A stretch of 64,000 nt of DNA from Metaruminococcus_A sp964607135 (GTDB taxonomy: Bacteria; Bacillota; Clostridia; Oscillospirales; Ruminococcaceae), in the NCBI GenBank assembly GCA_964607135.1, contig CAZSIV010000013.1, forward strand, positions 1 through 64,000. Reading direction: 5' to 3'. A program made the translations under genes and the position numbers. Under the pieces are notes generated by a model that saw only the letters and a program-made list of their open reading frames with translations, did not search any database and was not told the origin of the DNA. Positions 1 through 7,461 of the stretch are shown one piece after another (position 1 is the stretch's first letter; each line of letters begins with the position of its first letter).

Positions 1-50
1 GACACGTTTCTTTTTTGTTCTTTGTTTGTGATATTCCGGAAGGTGTGTTA

Positions 51-240
51 TAATAACCTCACCCGTTGGCGAAATCGTAAATTTCGAACGGGTTCCCGAG
101 AACATTGTTACTCGCTAACGCTCGTAATAATAACCTCACCCGTTGGCGAAATCGTAGATTTCGAACGGGTACCCCAGAACATTGTTACTCGCTAACGCTC
201 GTAATAATAACCTCACCCGTTGCCGAAATCGAAGATTTCG
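51..240. repeat. 77-bp tandem hairpin repeat (family A), 2.5 copies
   Basis: Two full copies (51-127 and 128-204) and a partial third (205-240) follow each other head to tail with a 77-bp period. Each begins TAATAACCTCACCCGTTG and contains an imperfect inverted repeat (CCCGTTGGCGAAAT against ATTTCGAACGGG), so each unit can fold into a hairpin. The third copy has a changed arm that gives a cleaner GCCGAAATC/GATTTCGGC stem. The copies are nearly identical, including the parts between hairpins, so this is not a CRISPR array. It resembles small REP-type intergenic repeats. No coding role is visible. Confidence 0.9.
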
Positions 241-544
241 GCGGAGTGCATCCGCTGTCAATTCGCGATTCGTAAGTTGTGCGAAAAGCGACGCCTGTAA
301 CCCGCGCGGCACGCTGTACTTGCTTTATCTTGGCATCTCGCAGGACAAAAGCTCAAAAACCAGCAAAATGTTAGGGCGTGAATTGTTCAGCTGGAATCAC
401 CCGGCACGGCGGAGTGCCTCCGCTGTCGATTCGCGATTCATAAGTTGTGCGAAAAGCGACGCCTGTAACCCGCGCGGCACGCTGTACTTGCTTTATCTTG
501 GCATCTCGCAGGACAAAAGCTCAAAAACCAGCAAAATGTTAGGG
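241..544. repeat. 136-bp direct repeat (family B), 2 copies
   Basis: Copy 1 (241-376) and copy 2 (409-544) are almost identical over 136 bp and are separated by a 32-bp spacer. Each starts with GCGGAGTGC followed by ATCCG or CTCCG, a small hairpin, and ends with AGCAAAATGTTAGGG. Copy 1 abuts the last family A unit. A 14-bp match to the start of this unit recurs at 49475-49488 in another gene-free stretch, which suggests an interspersed family. Open frames through the repeats look spurious. Confidence 0.9.
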
Positions 545-820
545 TGAGAATTATCAGCGGCGGTTCGCCGCCCCGCGAGGCGTGTTTATTTGCAAGTAAC
601 TTGACATTGGCTTTCATAAAAAACTCCATACTGTGAGCGCAGACAAAACTTTTGGAAGCCTAAAGAATCTTATTACTCCTGATAGTCGAAAACGATTTCA
701 CTTGTTGATAGGATTGCGGTGCATTTTTGCAGGCAATTCGCATACTGATCGTTGATTCATTCTGTGGATTTTTTGCCCTTTTGAAAATTACCCAGTCAAT
801 CAAAAAATGGAGCTTTTTCA
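545..820. other. gene-free stretch upstream of the DnaD-domain gene
   Basis: Apart from the repeats to its left, I see no gene here. It must hold the promoter of the DnaD-domain gene, but no convincing -35/-10 pair with 16-18 bp spacing stands out. A GGAG at 809-812 is the likely ribosome binding site of that gene. Confidence 0.5.
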
Positions 821-1819
821 ATGTCTTCTTATCAAATCAATCCTCAACACTACAATAAAATATTTGCCCTTCCCACGGTTGTTGCCGACCGGTATCTTCC
901 AGTGGTGTGCGGATATTATTTAAAGGTTCTGCTGTATTTCTATCGCCATGCGGAAGAGCCATCCTTGGACCAGCGGGTATTAGAGCAGGCGCTTTCCCTT
1001 TCCAAGGATGATGTGTATGAGGCGCTCGAGTTTTGGAAACAGGAGGGCCTTTTGGTTTCATCCGACGCCCGTCCTAACCAAAAAGCGGAAAAAGCAGAGC
1101 GGCTTTTACAGGAAATATCCGCCGATGCTGCTCCGGTTCCGGCAATCCAGAACAGTCCTCCGGTCTCAGTAAAGATTATCACGGACAGGCCGCCGACGCT
1201 TTCCTCCAAGGAAATTGCAGAAAAAATCAATCAAAGCCACGATCTTCAGTATCTCTTCTCAGAGGCGGAGCAGCTATTCGGGCGGCCGCTCACAACGACG
1301 GAACAGCGTTCTGTGATCTCGATGTGTGAGTGGATGAATCTTCCAGCCGACGTAATCGTGATGATCTTTGGCTTCTGCAAATCGATGGAAAAGACAAACA
1401 TCCGTTACATAGAAAAAGTCGCTGCTAATTGGTGCGATTTGGGGATTACTACCCATGAATTGGCGGAAGAATACATCGCGAGGGCGCTCCGCTTCAACGA
1501 ACAGCAGAAGGCCGTGCGGGATTGCTGTGGGATCCACACCAGGAACCTGACATCCAATGAAAAGAAGCTGATTGAAATCTGGTTTGAGGAATACGGTTTC
1601 CAGATCGATATGATTCAGCTTGCTTTTGAAAAAACGGCCGATAATATTGGGAAGATCAGCTTTGCCTATATGAATAAAATTTTAAAGCAATGGCATGAGC
1701 AGGGAATTGCCACGCCGCAGATGGCCAAACAGGATGCCGCGGGAACGAATAAAAATCAGGCGTCTTCTTATGATTTAAACGCTCTTGATCGGATTGGATT
1801 GGAAATTCCTGAGTTATAA
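821..1819 (+). CDS. DnaD-domain replication initiation protein (DnaB/DnaD type)
   Basis: 332 residues. The N-terminal part (about 1-90) looks like a winged-helix module (LDQRVLEQALSLSKDDVYEA). Two DnaD-type helical units follow, at about 140-205 and 220-295; the second carries the YxxxIxxxW-like motif as FAYMNKILKQWHEQG. In Firmicutes such proteins act with the DnaI loader to place the replicative helicase at oriC and at restarting forks. The next gene, 17 bp downstream, encodes a DnaI/DnaC-like ATPase, so the two probably form one helicase-loading operon. I cannot tell whether it corresponds to B. subtilis DnaB or DnaD; many Clostridia have a single merged version. Confidence 0.85.
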   Translation: MSSYQINPQHYNKIFALPTVVADRYLPVVCGYYLKVLLYFYRHAEEPSLDQRVLEQALSLSKDDVYEALEFWKQEGLLVSSDARPNQKAEKAERLLQEISADAAPVPAIQNSPPVSVKIITDRPPTLSSKEIAEKINQSHDLQYLFSEAEQLFGRPLTTTEQRSVISMCEWMNLPADVIVMIFGFCKSMEKTNIRYIEKVAANWCDLGITTHELAEEYIARALRFNEQQKAVRDCCGIHTRNLTSNEKKLIEIWFEEYGFQIDMIQLAFEKTADNIGKISFAYMNKILKQWHEQGIATPQMAKQDAAGTNKNQASSYDLNALDRIGLEIPEL

Positions 1820-1836
1820 GTTTGAGGTGAACGGTA

Positions 1837-2835
1837 TTGCCTTTGGAACGAAATCATTATGCGAAAGCGGTCAGCGAACTTTCAATACGCAGGGAGACTG
1901 CATATCAGGAGCTGGAGCGCCATATTGCGGAAATTGAGCGGGACGCCCCGGAGATTGCTGCGCTTCAGCGGGAGCTTGCAAGCACCAGCATTAAACTGAC
2001 CAAGGCGGTCCTCGGCCACCCAAAAGACTATAAGAAAGCGATCGAGGAATTGCGCGCCCGCAACCTGGAAGCGCAGGAGATGATTCAAGCTCTGCTTTCT
2101 GCACGCGGTTATCCCCGGGATTATCTCAGCATCCACTTTACCTGCCCCATCTGCGAAGACACCGGTTTTGTCGGCGGCGTCCGCTGCAGCTGCCTGCGGG
2201 ATCTGTTAAAAAAGCTGTCGATTGAAGAGCTCAATCGAATCTCTCCCCTACGGCTGTGCGACTTTTCGAGCTTCGACCTTTTTTATTTCCCCGATCAGGT
2301 CGATCCGAACCTCGGCATCATTCCGCGGGACAATATGAAAAAAATCGTCTCCTTCTGTGAAAAATACGCTCAGACCTTTTCTTCGGATTCCGCCAGCATC
2401 CTGATGCTGGGGCCGACCGGACTGGGGAAAACTCATCTCTCCCTCGCAATCGCCAAGGAAGTCGTTTTAAAGGGGTATCAGGTCTTATACTGTACGGCGC
2501 AAGATATCCTGAGGGCGATCGAGCTGGAGCACTTTTCCCATGACATCAAAGAGGATGAAACCCTCAAAACGGTTTTAGAGTCAGACCTTCTAATCTTAGA
2601 TGATTTAGGGGCGGAGTATCAGACCTCCTTCAACGCCGCCACTGTTTATAATATTGTTAACACCAGGCTGAACTTCGGCCGCCCGACAATCATCAGCAGC
2701 AACCTCACCAGCCGTGAATTGGAAGAGCGGTATTCTCAGCGGGTCGTCTCACGTTTACTGACGCAATATGTTTATCTTCGTTTTGTCGGACAGGATGTCC
2801 GGCAGTTAAAACGAAAAGGAAATAAAAATTCTTAA
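1837..2835 (+). CDS. DnaI/DnaC-like helicase loader ATPase
   Basis: 332 residues, starting at TTG behind a GAGGTGA site. Residues 1-95 are helical and probably bind the helicase. A Cys cluster (CPICEDTG then CSC, about 105-122) resembles the zinc-binding region of DnaI. The AAA+ core has Walker A GPTGLGKT at about 191-198 and Walker B LLILDDLGAE at about 251-260, with an arginine-rich RVVSRLL segment late in the domain. The family loads the DnaB-type helicase onto DNA at initiation and restart. It lies directly behind the DnaD-domain gene and is closed by a strong palindromic terminator. Misassignment to another DnaC-like ATPase, such as a transposon IstB, is unlikely given the neighbour and the Zn motif. 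Confidence 0.88.
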   Translation: MPLERNHYAKAVSELSIRRETAYQELERHIAEIERDAPEIAALQRELASTSIKLTKAVLGHPKDYKKAIEELRARNLEAQEMIQALLSARGYPRDYLSIHFTCPICEDTGFVGGVRCSCLRDLLKKLSIEELNRISPLRLCDFSSFDLFYFPDQVDPNLGIIPRDNMKKIVSFCEKYAQTFSSDSASILMLGPTGLGKTHLSLAIAKEVVLKGYQVLYCTAQDILRAIELEHFSHDIKEDETLKTVLESDLLILDDLGAEYQTSFNAATVYNIVNTRLNFGRPTIISSNLTSRELEERYSQRVVSRLLTQYVYLRFVGQDVRQLKRKGNKNS

Positions 2836-2873
2836 ACTAAAAACAGGCGCGGTACCGCGCCTGTTTTTAGTTT
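2834..2873. terminator. perfect 40-bp palindromic bidirectional terminator
   Basis: Bases 2834-2853 are the exact reverse complement of 2854-2873, with GC-rich centre (GGCGCGGTACCGCGCC) and A/T flanks that supply U-tracts on both strands. It sits between the convergent helicase-loader gene (plus) and obgE (minus), and probably ends both transcripts. Confidence 0.9.
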
Positions 2874-2938
2874 CCATATCTTCCTTAACAGAAAGCAGCC
2901 ATAACAATCCCTTGCTTCTGTTGTGCAAAATAGAGACA

Positions 2939-4213
2939 TCAAAATACAAAATCGAACTGAAATCCATAAATATCCACTGTGTCGCCTTCTTCGATCCCCA
3001 TCTCTTCCAGTTTGTCGATGATCCCGCTTCCCCGCAGCACACGCTGGAAATAGTGGAGGGACTCGTAATCGTCCATATCGATCGTCGACATCACTGGCAG
3101 GAGCCATTCCGCTTCGACTTCATAGACGCCGTCGTCATCCCTGCGGATTTCGAAATTACGATTGTTTTTCTCCATCAGGTATTCTACCGGAATCGGTTCG
3201 GGTTCATACTGCTTTACAGGCGGCAATGTTGAAAGCTTTTCAGCCACAGCATGCATTAAGGCATCCGTTCCGGCTGTGGTAGCAGCCGAAATTTCGTAAA
3301 ACTGGTGGCCTTTTCCTGTTACAAACTCCCGGAATTCTGAAATTTGCTCTTCTGTTGCCATATCGCACTTATTTGCTGCGACGATCTGCGGAAGCGCTCC
3401 CAGCTCTTCACTGAAATTAGCGAGTTCCCGGTTGATAATTTCAAAGTCTTCCTTTGGATTTCGCCCTTCAACCCCCGACACGTCTACCACATGGACAATC
3501 AGACGGCAGCGCTCCACATGGCGCAGGAACTCATGTCCAAGGCCGACCCCATCGCTCGCTCCCTCGATCAAGCCGGGAATATCCGCCATGACGAACGAAG
3601 TCTCCTCATCCAGCTTTACAACCCCCAATACAGGGGTCAGCGTGGTAAAATGATAATTGGCGATTTCCGGCTTGGCAGCGCTCACCACCGAAATCAAGGT
3701 GGATTTCCCCACATTCGGAAAGCCTACCAGCCCGACATCCGCAAGGAGCTTTAACTCAAGGGACAGCTCAAAGGATTCCCCGGGAAATCCCGGTTTTGCA
3801 AAACGCGGAATCTGGCGGGTCGAGGACTTAAAGCTGGCATTTCCACGGCCGCCCTTTCCCCCTTTTGCCAGGATCACAGGCTCTTCTCCCGAGAGATCCG
3901 CCATCACACGGCCGGTTTCTGCATCGCGCACCACCGTCCCCTTTGGAACCTTGACGATTAAATCCGGCGCACTCTTCCCCGTGCAAAGCTTAGACCGGCC
4001 CGGTTCCCCATTTGGCGCGACATATTTTCGCTTGTATCGGAAATCGACCAAGCTGGACAGGTTGCTGTCGGCAACAAATACGACGTTTCCGCCTTTCCCG
4101 CCGTCGCCGCCGTCGGGACCACCGGCATTGATGTACTTTTCTCGGTGGAAAGAAATTGCTCCATTTCCCCCATTTCCCGCTTTGATGATAATTCTCGCCT
4201 TATCTACAAACAT
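2939..4213 (-). CDS. obgE: GTPase Obg/CgtA
   Basis: 424 residues from the ATG at 4213, which has GAAAGG seven bases upstream and matches the family start MFVDKARI; an in-frame extension to 4255 is unlikely. Residues 1-158 form the glycine-rich Obg fold (KAGNGGNGA, GGDGGKGGNV). The G domain has G1 GFPNVGKS at about 163, DIPG (G3) and NKCD (G4). The C-terminal 70 residues match the OCT domain. Obg binds the 50S subunit and couples ribosome assembly to growth and, in sporulating Firmicutes, to stress and Spo0A signalling. It follows rplU-prp-rpmA, the classic order, but a terminator and a separate promoter lie between, so it is at least partly expressed on its own. Confidence 0.96.
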   Translation of the reverse strand: MFVDKARIIIKAGNGGNGAISFHREKYINAGGPDGGDGGKGGNVVFVADSNLSSLVDFRYKRKYVAPNGEPGRSKLCTGKSAPDLIVKVPKGTVVRDAETGRVMADLSGEEPVILAKGGKGGRGNASFKSSTRQIPRFAKPGFPGESFELSLELKLLADVGLVGFPNVGKSTLISVVSAAKPEIANYHFTTLTPVLGVVKLDEETSFVMADIPGLIEGASDGVGLGHEFLRHVERCRLIVHVVDVSGVEGRNPKEDFEIINRELANFSEELGALPQIVAANKCDMATEEQISEFREFVTGKGHQFYEISAATTAGTDALMHAVAEKLSTLPPVKQYEPEPIPVEYLMEKNNRNFEIRRDDDGVYEVEAEWLLPVMSTIDMDDYESLHYFQRVLRGSGIIDKLEEMGIEEGDTVDIYGFQFDFVF

Positions 4214-4355
4214 CCTTTTACCTTTCAGCCCTTCGAACTTGAGAAAATCCAACACATTATTATCCTGCCTATATAAGCCAATATTATCATTTTGTGATCG
4301 CCGTTGATAACAAAAGCTTGGTAACTCCGGACAATAACGATCTGTACTATGTCAA

Positions 4356-4384
4356 ATTATAAACGATACTGCTTAATAAAGCAA
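4356..4384 (-). promoter_or_regulatory. SigA-type promoter of obgE
   Basis: On the minus strand, TTGCTT (4379-4384) is followed after exactly 17 bp by TATAAT (4356-4361). The start point would fall near 4349, giving a 5' leader of about 135 nt before obgE. The -10 is perfect; the -35 is weak. Confidence 0.6.
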
Positions 4385-4453
4385 TTCCACGTTTTTATTC
4401 AAGTCTTATCTACCTTTATGAAACGGACCTTCACCCCTATAAGTATTTACTTC

Positions 4454-4469
4454 ACAAGTATATACTTGT
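4454..4469. promoter_or_regulatory. 16-bp perfect palindrome upstream of obgE (possible operator)
   Basis: ACAAGTATATACTTGT is a perfect inverted repeat about 70 bp upstream of the obgE -35 element and 77 bp beyond the rpmA terminator. Its size and symmetry suit a dimeric helix-turn-helix repressor. The rest of 4385-4546 is AT-rich and holds no gene. Confidence 0.35.
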
Positions 4470-4546
4470 CCGCATTTTAGACATTTTAAAGTATGATAGA
4501 TAATATCATTAATCCAGTGCTCACATTTTCCAAAAAGGATCAACAT

Positions 4547-4580
4547 AAAATAACTCCCACCTGGTCAGGCGGGAGTTATT
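4547..4580 (-). terminator. terminator of the rplU-prp-rpmA operon
   Basis: On the minus strand AATAACTCCC(G) pairs with (T)GGGAGTTATT around a short CCTGACCAGG apex, followed by TTTATG. It lies 14 bases past the rpmA stop codon. Confidence 0.85.
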
Positions 4581-4594
4581 GGGTCACTCTCAAA

Positions 4595-4873
4595 TTATGC
4601 GCCGTAAACGCTGACCTTTTTGCGGTCTTTGCCAACGCGCTCAAATTTTACTTTACCGTCTACCAGGGCAAACAGAGTATCGTCAGAGCCGCGCCCAACG
4701 TTTTCACCCGCATGGATATGGGTTCCGCGCTGGCGGACGAGGATATTCCCGGCCAAAACAAACTGGCCGTCTCCGCGTTTTACACCAAGGCGCTTCGACT
4801 CAGAATCACGTCCGTTCTTAGTAGAACCAACACCCTTTTTATGCGCAAAAAACTGAAGATCCAACTTAATCAT
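4595..4873 (-). CDS. rpmA: 50S ribosomal protein L27, precursor form
   Basis: 92 residues. The body (KKGVGSTKNGRDSESKRLG) is clear bL27. The first ten residues, MIKLDLQFFA, are the Firmicute-type N-terminal extension that must be removed after LQFF by the protease Prp before L27 can reach the peptidyl-transferase centre. The gene for Prp lies five bases upstream, as in other Firmicutes. Confidence 0.97.
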   Translation of the reverse strand: MIKLDLQFFAHKKGVGSTKNGRDSESKRLGVKRGDGQFVLAGNILVRQRGTHIHAGENVGRGSDDTLFALVDGKVKFERVGKDRKKVSVYGA

Positions 4874-4878
4874 AGTAT

Positions 4879-5199
4879 TTACACCTCCGCATACATCAAT
4901 GCAACATATTCTTTGTATTCCTGTGCCATAATGCCCATCTGCAGTTCAAATGCATCCAAAAGCAACGATGCAGCCTCATTACAGCACCTGCCGGGCAACA
5001 GCAGCGAAACCAGATTTTCCTCAACCTGCACTTCAGCCGCTATACCTACACATTCGGTAATGCCGTTTGCGACAAGCTGGACAGCAGTCGTCACTCCCGC
5101 ACAAACAACATCGGAACCGCTTTCCGCATAGCCGGCATGACCGGAAACGCGGAACCCGACGACACGGTCCCTATGTGACAGCAAAACAACCTCGATCAT
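4879..5199 (-). CDS. prp: ribosomal-processing cysteine protease Prp
   Basis: 106 residues (YsxB/DUF464 family). The catalytic pair is visible: His in VSGHAGYAESGSD and Cys in DVVCAGVTTAV. Prp cuts the N-terminal extension of L27, encoded by the next gene. It lies between rplU (3-base gap) and rpmA (5-base gap), the conserved order in Firmicutes. Confidence 0.95.
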   Translation of the reverse strand: MIEVVLLSHRDRVVGFRVSGHAGYAESGSDVVCAGVTTAVQLVANGITECVGIAAEVQVEENLVSLLLPGRCCNEAASLLLDAFELQMGIMAQEYKEYVALMYAEV

Positions 5200-5202
5200 A
5201 AA

Positions 5203-5517
5203 TCAGGCGTTGATTGCCTCGATCCGAACCTGGGAATAGGGCTGTCTGTGTCCCATCTTGCGCTTAGAATCTTTTTTCGGCTTGTAAGTGAAAACAGTAA
5301 TCTTTTTAGATTTTCCGTTTTTCAGGACTTTCGCCGAAACGCTCGCACCCTTTACAAGGGGTGTACCGGCAACAAAGCTGCCGTCGTCTTTCATGAGCGC
5401 TACGACCTTGTCGAAAGCCACGGTAGAATCTGCCTCTGCGCCGAGCTTTTCGACAAAGATGACATCGCCTACACTGACACGATACTGTTTTCCACCAGTT
5501 TCAATCACTGCGTACAT
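5203..5517 (-). CDS. rplU: 50S ribosomal protein L21
   Basis: 104 residues, full length, starting MYAVIETGGKQYRV and ending with the RQPYSQVRIEAI signature region. bL21 binds 23S rRNA in the large subunit. First gene of the rplU-prp-rpmA operon, with a strong promoter and a structured leader upstream. Confidence 0.97.
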   Translation of the reverse strand: MYAVIETGGKQYRVSVGDVIFVEKLGAEADSTVAFDKVVALMKDDGSFVAGTPLVKGASVSAKVLKNGKSKKITVFTYKPKKDSKRKMGHRQPYSQVRIEAINA

Positions 5518-5520
5518 AAA

Positions 5521-5600
5521 GGTACCTGCCTTTATCCAATACTCGCTATTCGCAGGTGCGGCATTTTCTCCGGCTTAAAACCTGCAATACGCGGCAGTAA
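5521..5600 (-). promoter_or_regulatory. structured leader of rplU (L21-leader type)
   Basis: The untranslated leader on the minus strand can fold into a nested structure: an outer CTGCC/GGCAG pairing and an inner stem in which GCGTATTGCAGGT faces ACCTGCGAATAGC. Ribosomal protein L21 leaders in Firmicutes are known autoregulatory RNAs in exactly this position. The folding is seen; assignment to that family is inference. Confidence 0.6.
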
Positions 5601-5602
5601 AT

Positions 5603-5631
5603 ATTTTACCACACAAATAGGCTCGTGTCAA
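5603..5631 (-). promoter_or_regulatory. SigA-type promoter of rplU-prp-rpmA
   Basis: On the minus strand a perfect -35 TTGACA (5626-5631) and -10 TAAAAT (5603-5608) are separated by 17 bp, placing the start near 5597 at the head of the structured leader. Confidence 0.85.
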
Positions 5632-5655
5632 TGTAATGCGCGTTTTTTTCGCAGT

Positions 5656-6210
5656 TTATTTCATTTCGATGATCGATACATTCTCGCTCGGGACGTCGGT
5701 TTCAGATACAACGATGTCCATGATCTGGGCGGCCTGTGCCTGTTCAAGGCCATCCGATTTTACAACGACCTTGGCGGACTGGTCGGAAAGGTAAACGACA
5801 CAATCCTGGAAGCCTTTGGACTTAATCAGGGTTTCCATTTTGCTTTCGCTTTCGATCATCTTTGCGGTGGTGAGGGCCTTATCGGTCGCTTCCTTCACCT
5901 GTTCGCTGCTCGCCGAGGAATCTCCGAACATTTTTGCAAGGGTCGCAACCGCTTCGTCACGAGAGGTCTGTTTTTCGAGCCGTGCTTTGGCAAAAAAGTC
6001 GTCGGAACTGTCCGCCGAACCGTTTACAAGCTCTGCATCCCCGTAATTTTTATCTGTATCGGACGCTGAAAGATCCGACGCCTGTGTCCCCGTCGCAAGG
6101 CTGTTTTCATTGTTGGCAAATGTCCAGTTGATGTAGACTGCCACGCCCAATATCAAGATCAGAGACGCGAGTACGATCTGTTTTTTTCCTACAATCATGT
6201 TCAATTTCAT
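5656..6210 (-). CDS. spoIIIAH: stage III sporulation protein AH
   Basis: 184 residues. One transmembrane helix at about 10-30 (IVLASLILILGVAVYINWTFA), then a linker and a C-terminal YscJ/FliF-like ring-forming domain (VVYLSDQSAKVVVKS, VVSETDVPSENVSIIEM). In the mother-cell membrane SpoIIIAH binds forespore SpoIIQ across the intermembrane space and forms a ring of the feeding channel needed for late SigG activity. It is the last gene of the complete spoIIIA operon; the partner spoIIQ is not in this window. Confidence 0.93.
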   Translation of the reverse strand: MKLNMIVGKKQIVLASLILILGVAVYINWTFANNENSLATGTQASDLSASDTDKNYGDAELVNGSADSSDDFFAKARLEKQTSRDEAVATLAKMFGDSSASSEQVKEATDKALTTAKMIESESKMETLIKSKGFQDCVVYLSDQSAKVVVKSDGLEQAQAAQIMDIVVSETDVPSENVSIIEMK

Positions 6211-6231
6211 TGCTCTCTTCCTCCAGACAAA

Positions 6232-6807
6232 TTAATTTGATTTTACGACGCAGACACGGTCATAACCGATGCCGAGCGCTGTCGTAACCAGATCATATAT
6301 ATTTTTGGCAACCACTGCGTTCCCCCCTCCTTCGCAGACAATAACGACCCCTTGAATCTGCGGCTCCAGCTGTTTGCGGACGAGAGCGGTTTTACGGCCG
6401 TTTGCATCTTCCACAATGATGAAAGATTCCTTACTGTCCTCGCTTTGCTGAATTTTAGCTCCGCCCTCCTGCGTATGGTCTTCGTTTAAAGTGGATGAAA
6501 CATTCTGCTCTTTTTCGTATATGTATTCGATCCCGCTTTCCAAGGTAATCATTACTCGAGCATTTCCCACCCCTTTCACCGAAGAGATCATCTCTTCGAC
6601 CCGTTTCTCCAGCTTCGTTTTATAAGCTTCGGTATCCGCAGAAGCAGTCCCGATTTCTGTCGATGTCTTTTTTTCCCCGGATGGCCAGAACTGGGAAAGA
6701 CCGATCATCACGATCCCCGCTATGCCAAGGATCAAGACGATCCGGGCTCGTTTATCATTTTTTCCAAAGAATTTCTTGATCCCCTCAGTCAGAGAATTTA
6801 ACGGCAT
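6232..6807 (-). CDS. spoIIIAG: stage III sporulation protein AG
   Basis: 191 residues. A single transmembrane helix at about 22-41 (IVLILGIAGIVMIGLSQFW), then an extracytoplasmic domain with the ring-building motif region (VEEMISSVKGVGNARVMITLESG). SpoIIIAG forms the large ring of the mother cell-forespore channel. AAGGAGGG precedes the ATG. A 169-bp gap separates it from spoIIIAF, wider than any other gap in this operon. Confidence 0.92.
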   Translation of the reverse strand: MPLNSLTEGIKKFFGKNDKRARIVLILGIAGIVMIGLSQFWPSGEKKTSTEIGTASADTEAYKTKLEKRVEEMISSVKGVGNARVMITLESGIEYIYEKEQNVSSTLNEDHTQEGGAKIQQSEDSKESFIIVEDANGRKTALVRKQLEPQIQGVVIVCEGGGNAVVAKNIYDLVTTALGIGYDRVCVVKSN

Positions 6808-6976
6808 GAAATTCCCTCCTTTTTTACAACGCGCTTAACTGAAATAATTGGGATGCAACGCATTTTCACAGAAGCCTCGAAAAATCTTCGGCCGCAGATC
6901 ATACAACCCGCGGACTGCGAAACGACAGAGCGTAAAAGCGCTCGGCCCGCGGCGCATTTTATCCTAATTGTTTCGG

Positions 6977-7459
6977 CTATTCAGAAACGCAGAATTCAAT
7001 TCTGGTTTCATCCCCATTTGTCAGTCTGTCGGCAAGCTCCGAAGCCGCCTGATAATCATCTGTCTGCACAGAAATAATGACTCTATTAATCATTATGCTG
7101 TTGTCCTCTTCAATAGTCGTCTCCACCTGAATTCTTTCCACTTCAATACCATTTTCTTCAAGTGTCAGGCGCATTGTCTGGGCGACCGATTCTTCTGTAA
7201 GTTCAGTCAGTTTTTGGTTGACAGTATCTTGCAAGTTGTTTTCCTTTACATGGTCGTCTGTCTGAAAAACCGTCAAGCTGTCGCCGAGCGAAGAGAAATC
7301 GAGCTGGGTCAGAGGGACGATCAGACAGCTGAGCAGAAACACGCTGAGAACAAACCGAATCGTCTTTTCAAGGTTGGATTTTGGAATCAATCCCTGAAAA
7401 ATCGCGGCGGCAACAGCGGTGACACAAATAGATATTCCAATTTCCCGAATCGTATTCAT
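6977..7459 (-). CDS. spoIIIAF: stage III sporulation protein AF
   Basis: 160 residues with two N-terminal membrane helices (about 8-27 and 35-52, FVLSVFLLSCLIVPLTQLDF) and an extracytoplasmic ring-building-type domain ending at 160. It belongs to the SpoIIIA channel complex. It sits two bases after spoIIIAE, so the two are translationally close. Confidence 0.92.
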   Translation of the reverse strand: MNTIREIGISICVTAVAAAIFQGLIPKSNLEKTIRFVLSVFLLSCLIVPLTQLDFSSLGDSLTVFQTDDHVKENNLQDTVNQKLTELTEESVAQTMRLTLEENGIEVERIQVETTIEEDNSIMINRVIISVQTDDYQAASELADRLTNGDETRIEFCVSE

Positions 7460-7461
7460 CC

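Noticed and set aside
51..240. Regular direct repeats that could suggest a CRISPR array.
   Set aside because: The segments between the hairpin cores are nearly identical from unit to unit, there are only 2.5 units of 77 bp, and no cas gene is present.
182..629. Open frames of 63 and 121 codons across the family B repeats.
   Set aside because: They read straight through the repeat copies, so their sequence simply repeats, and they show no ribosome site or family resemblance.
2847..2862. GGTACCGCG string resembling the T-box antiterminator motif.
   Set aside because: It lies in the middle of a perfect palindrome after a stop codon, between convergent genes, with no leader or specifier structure around it.
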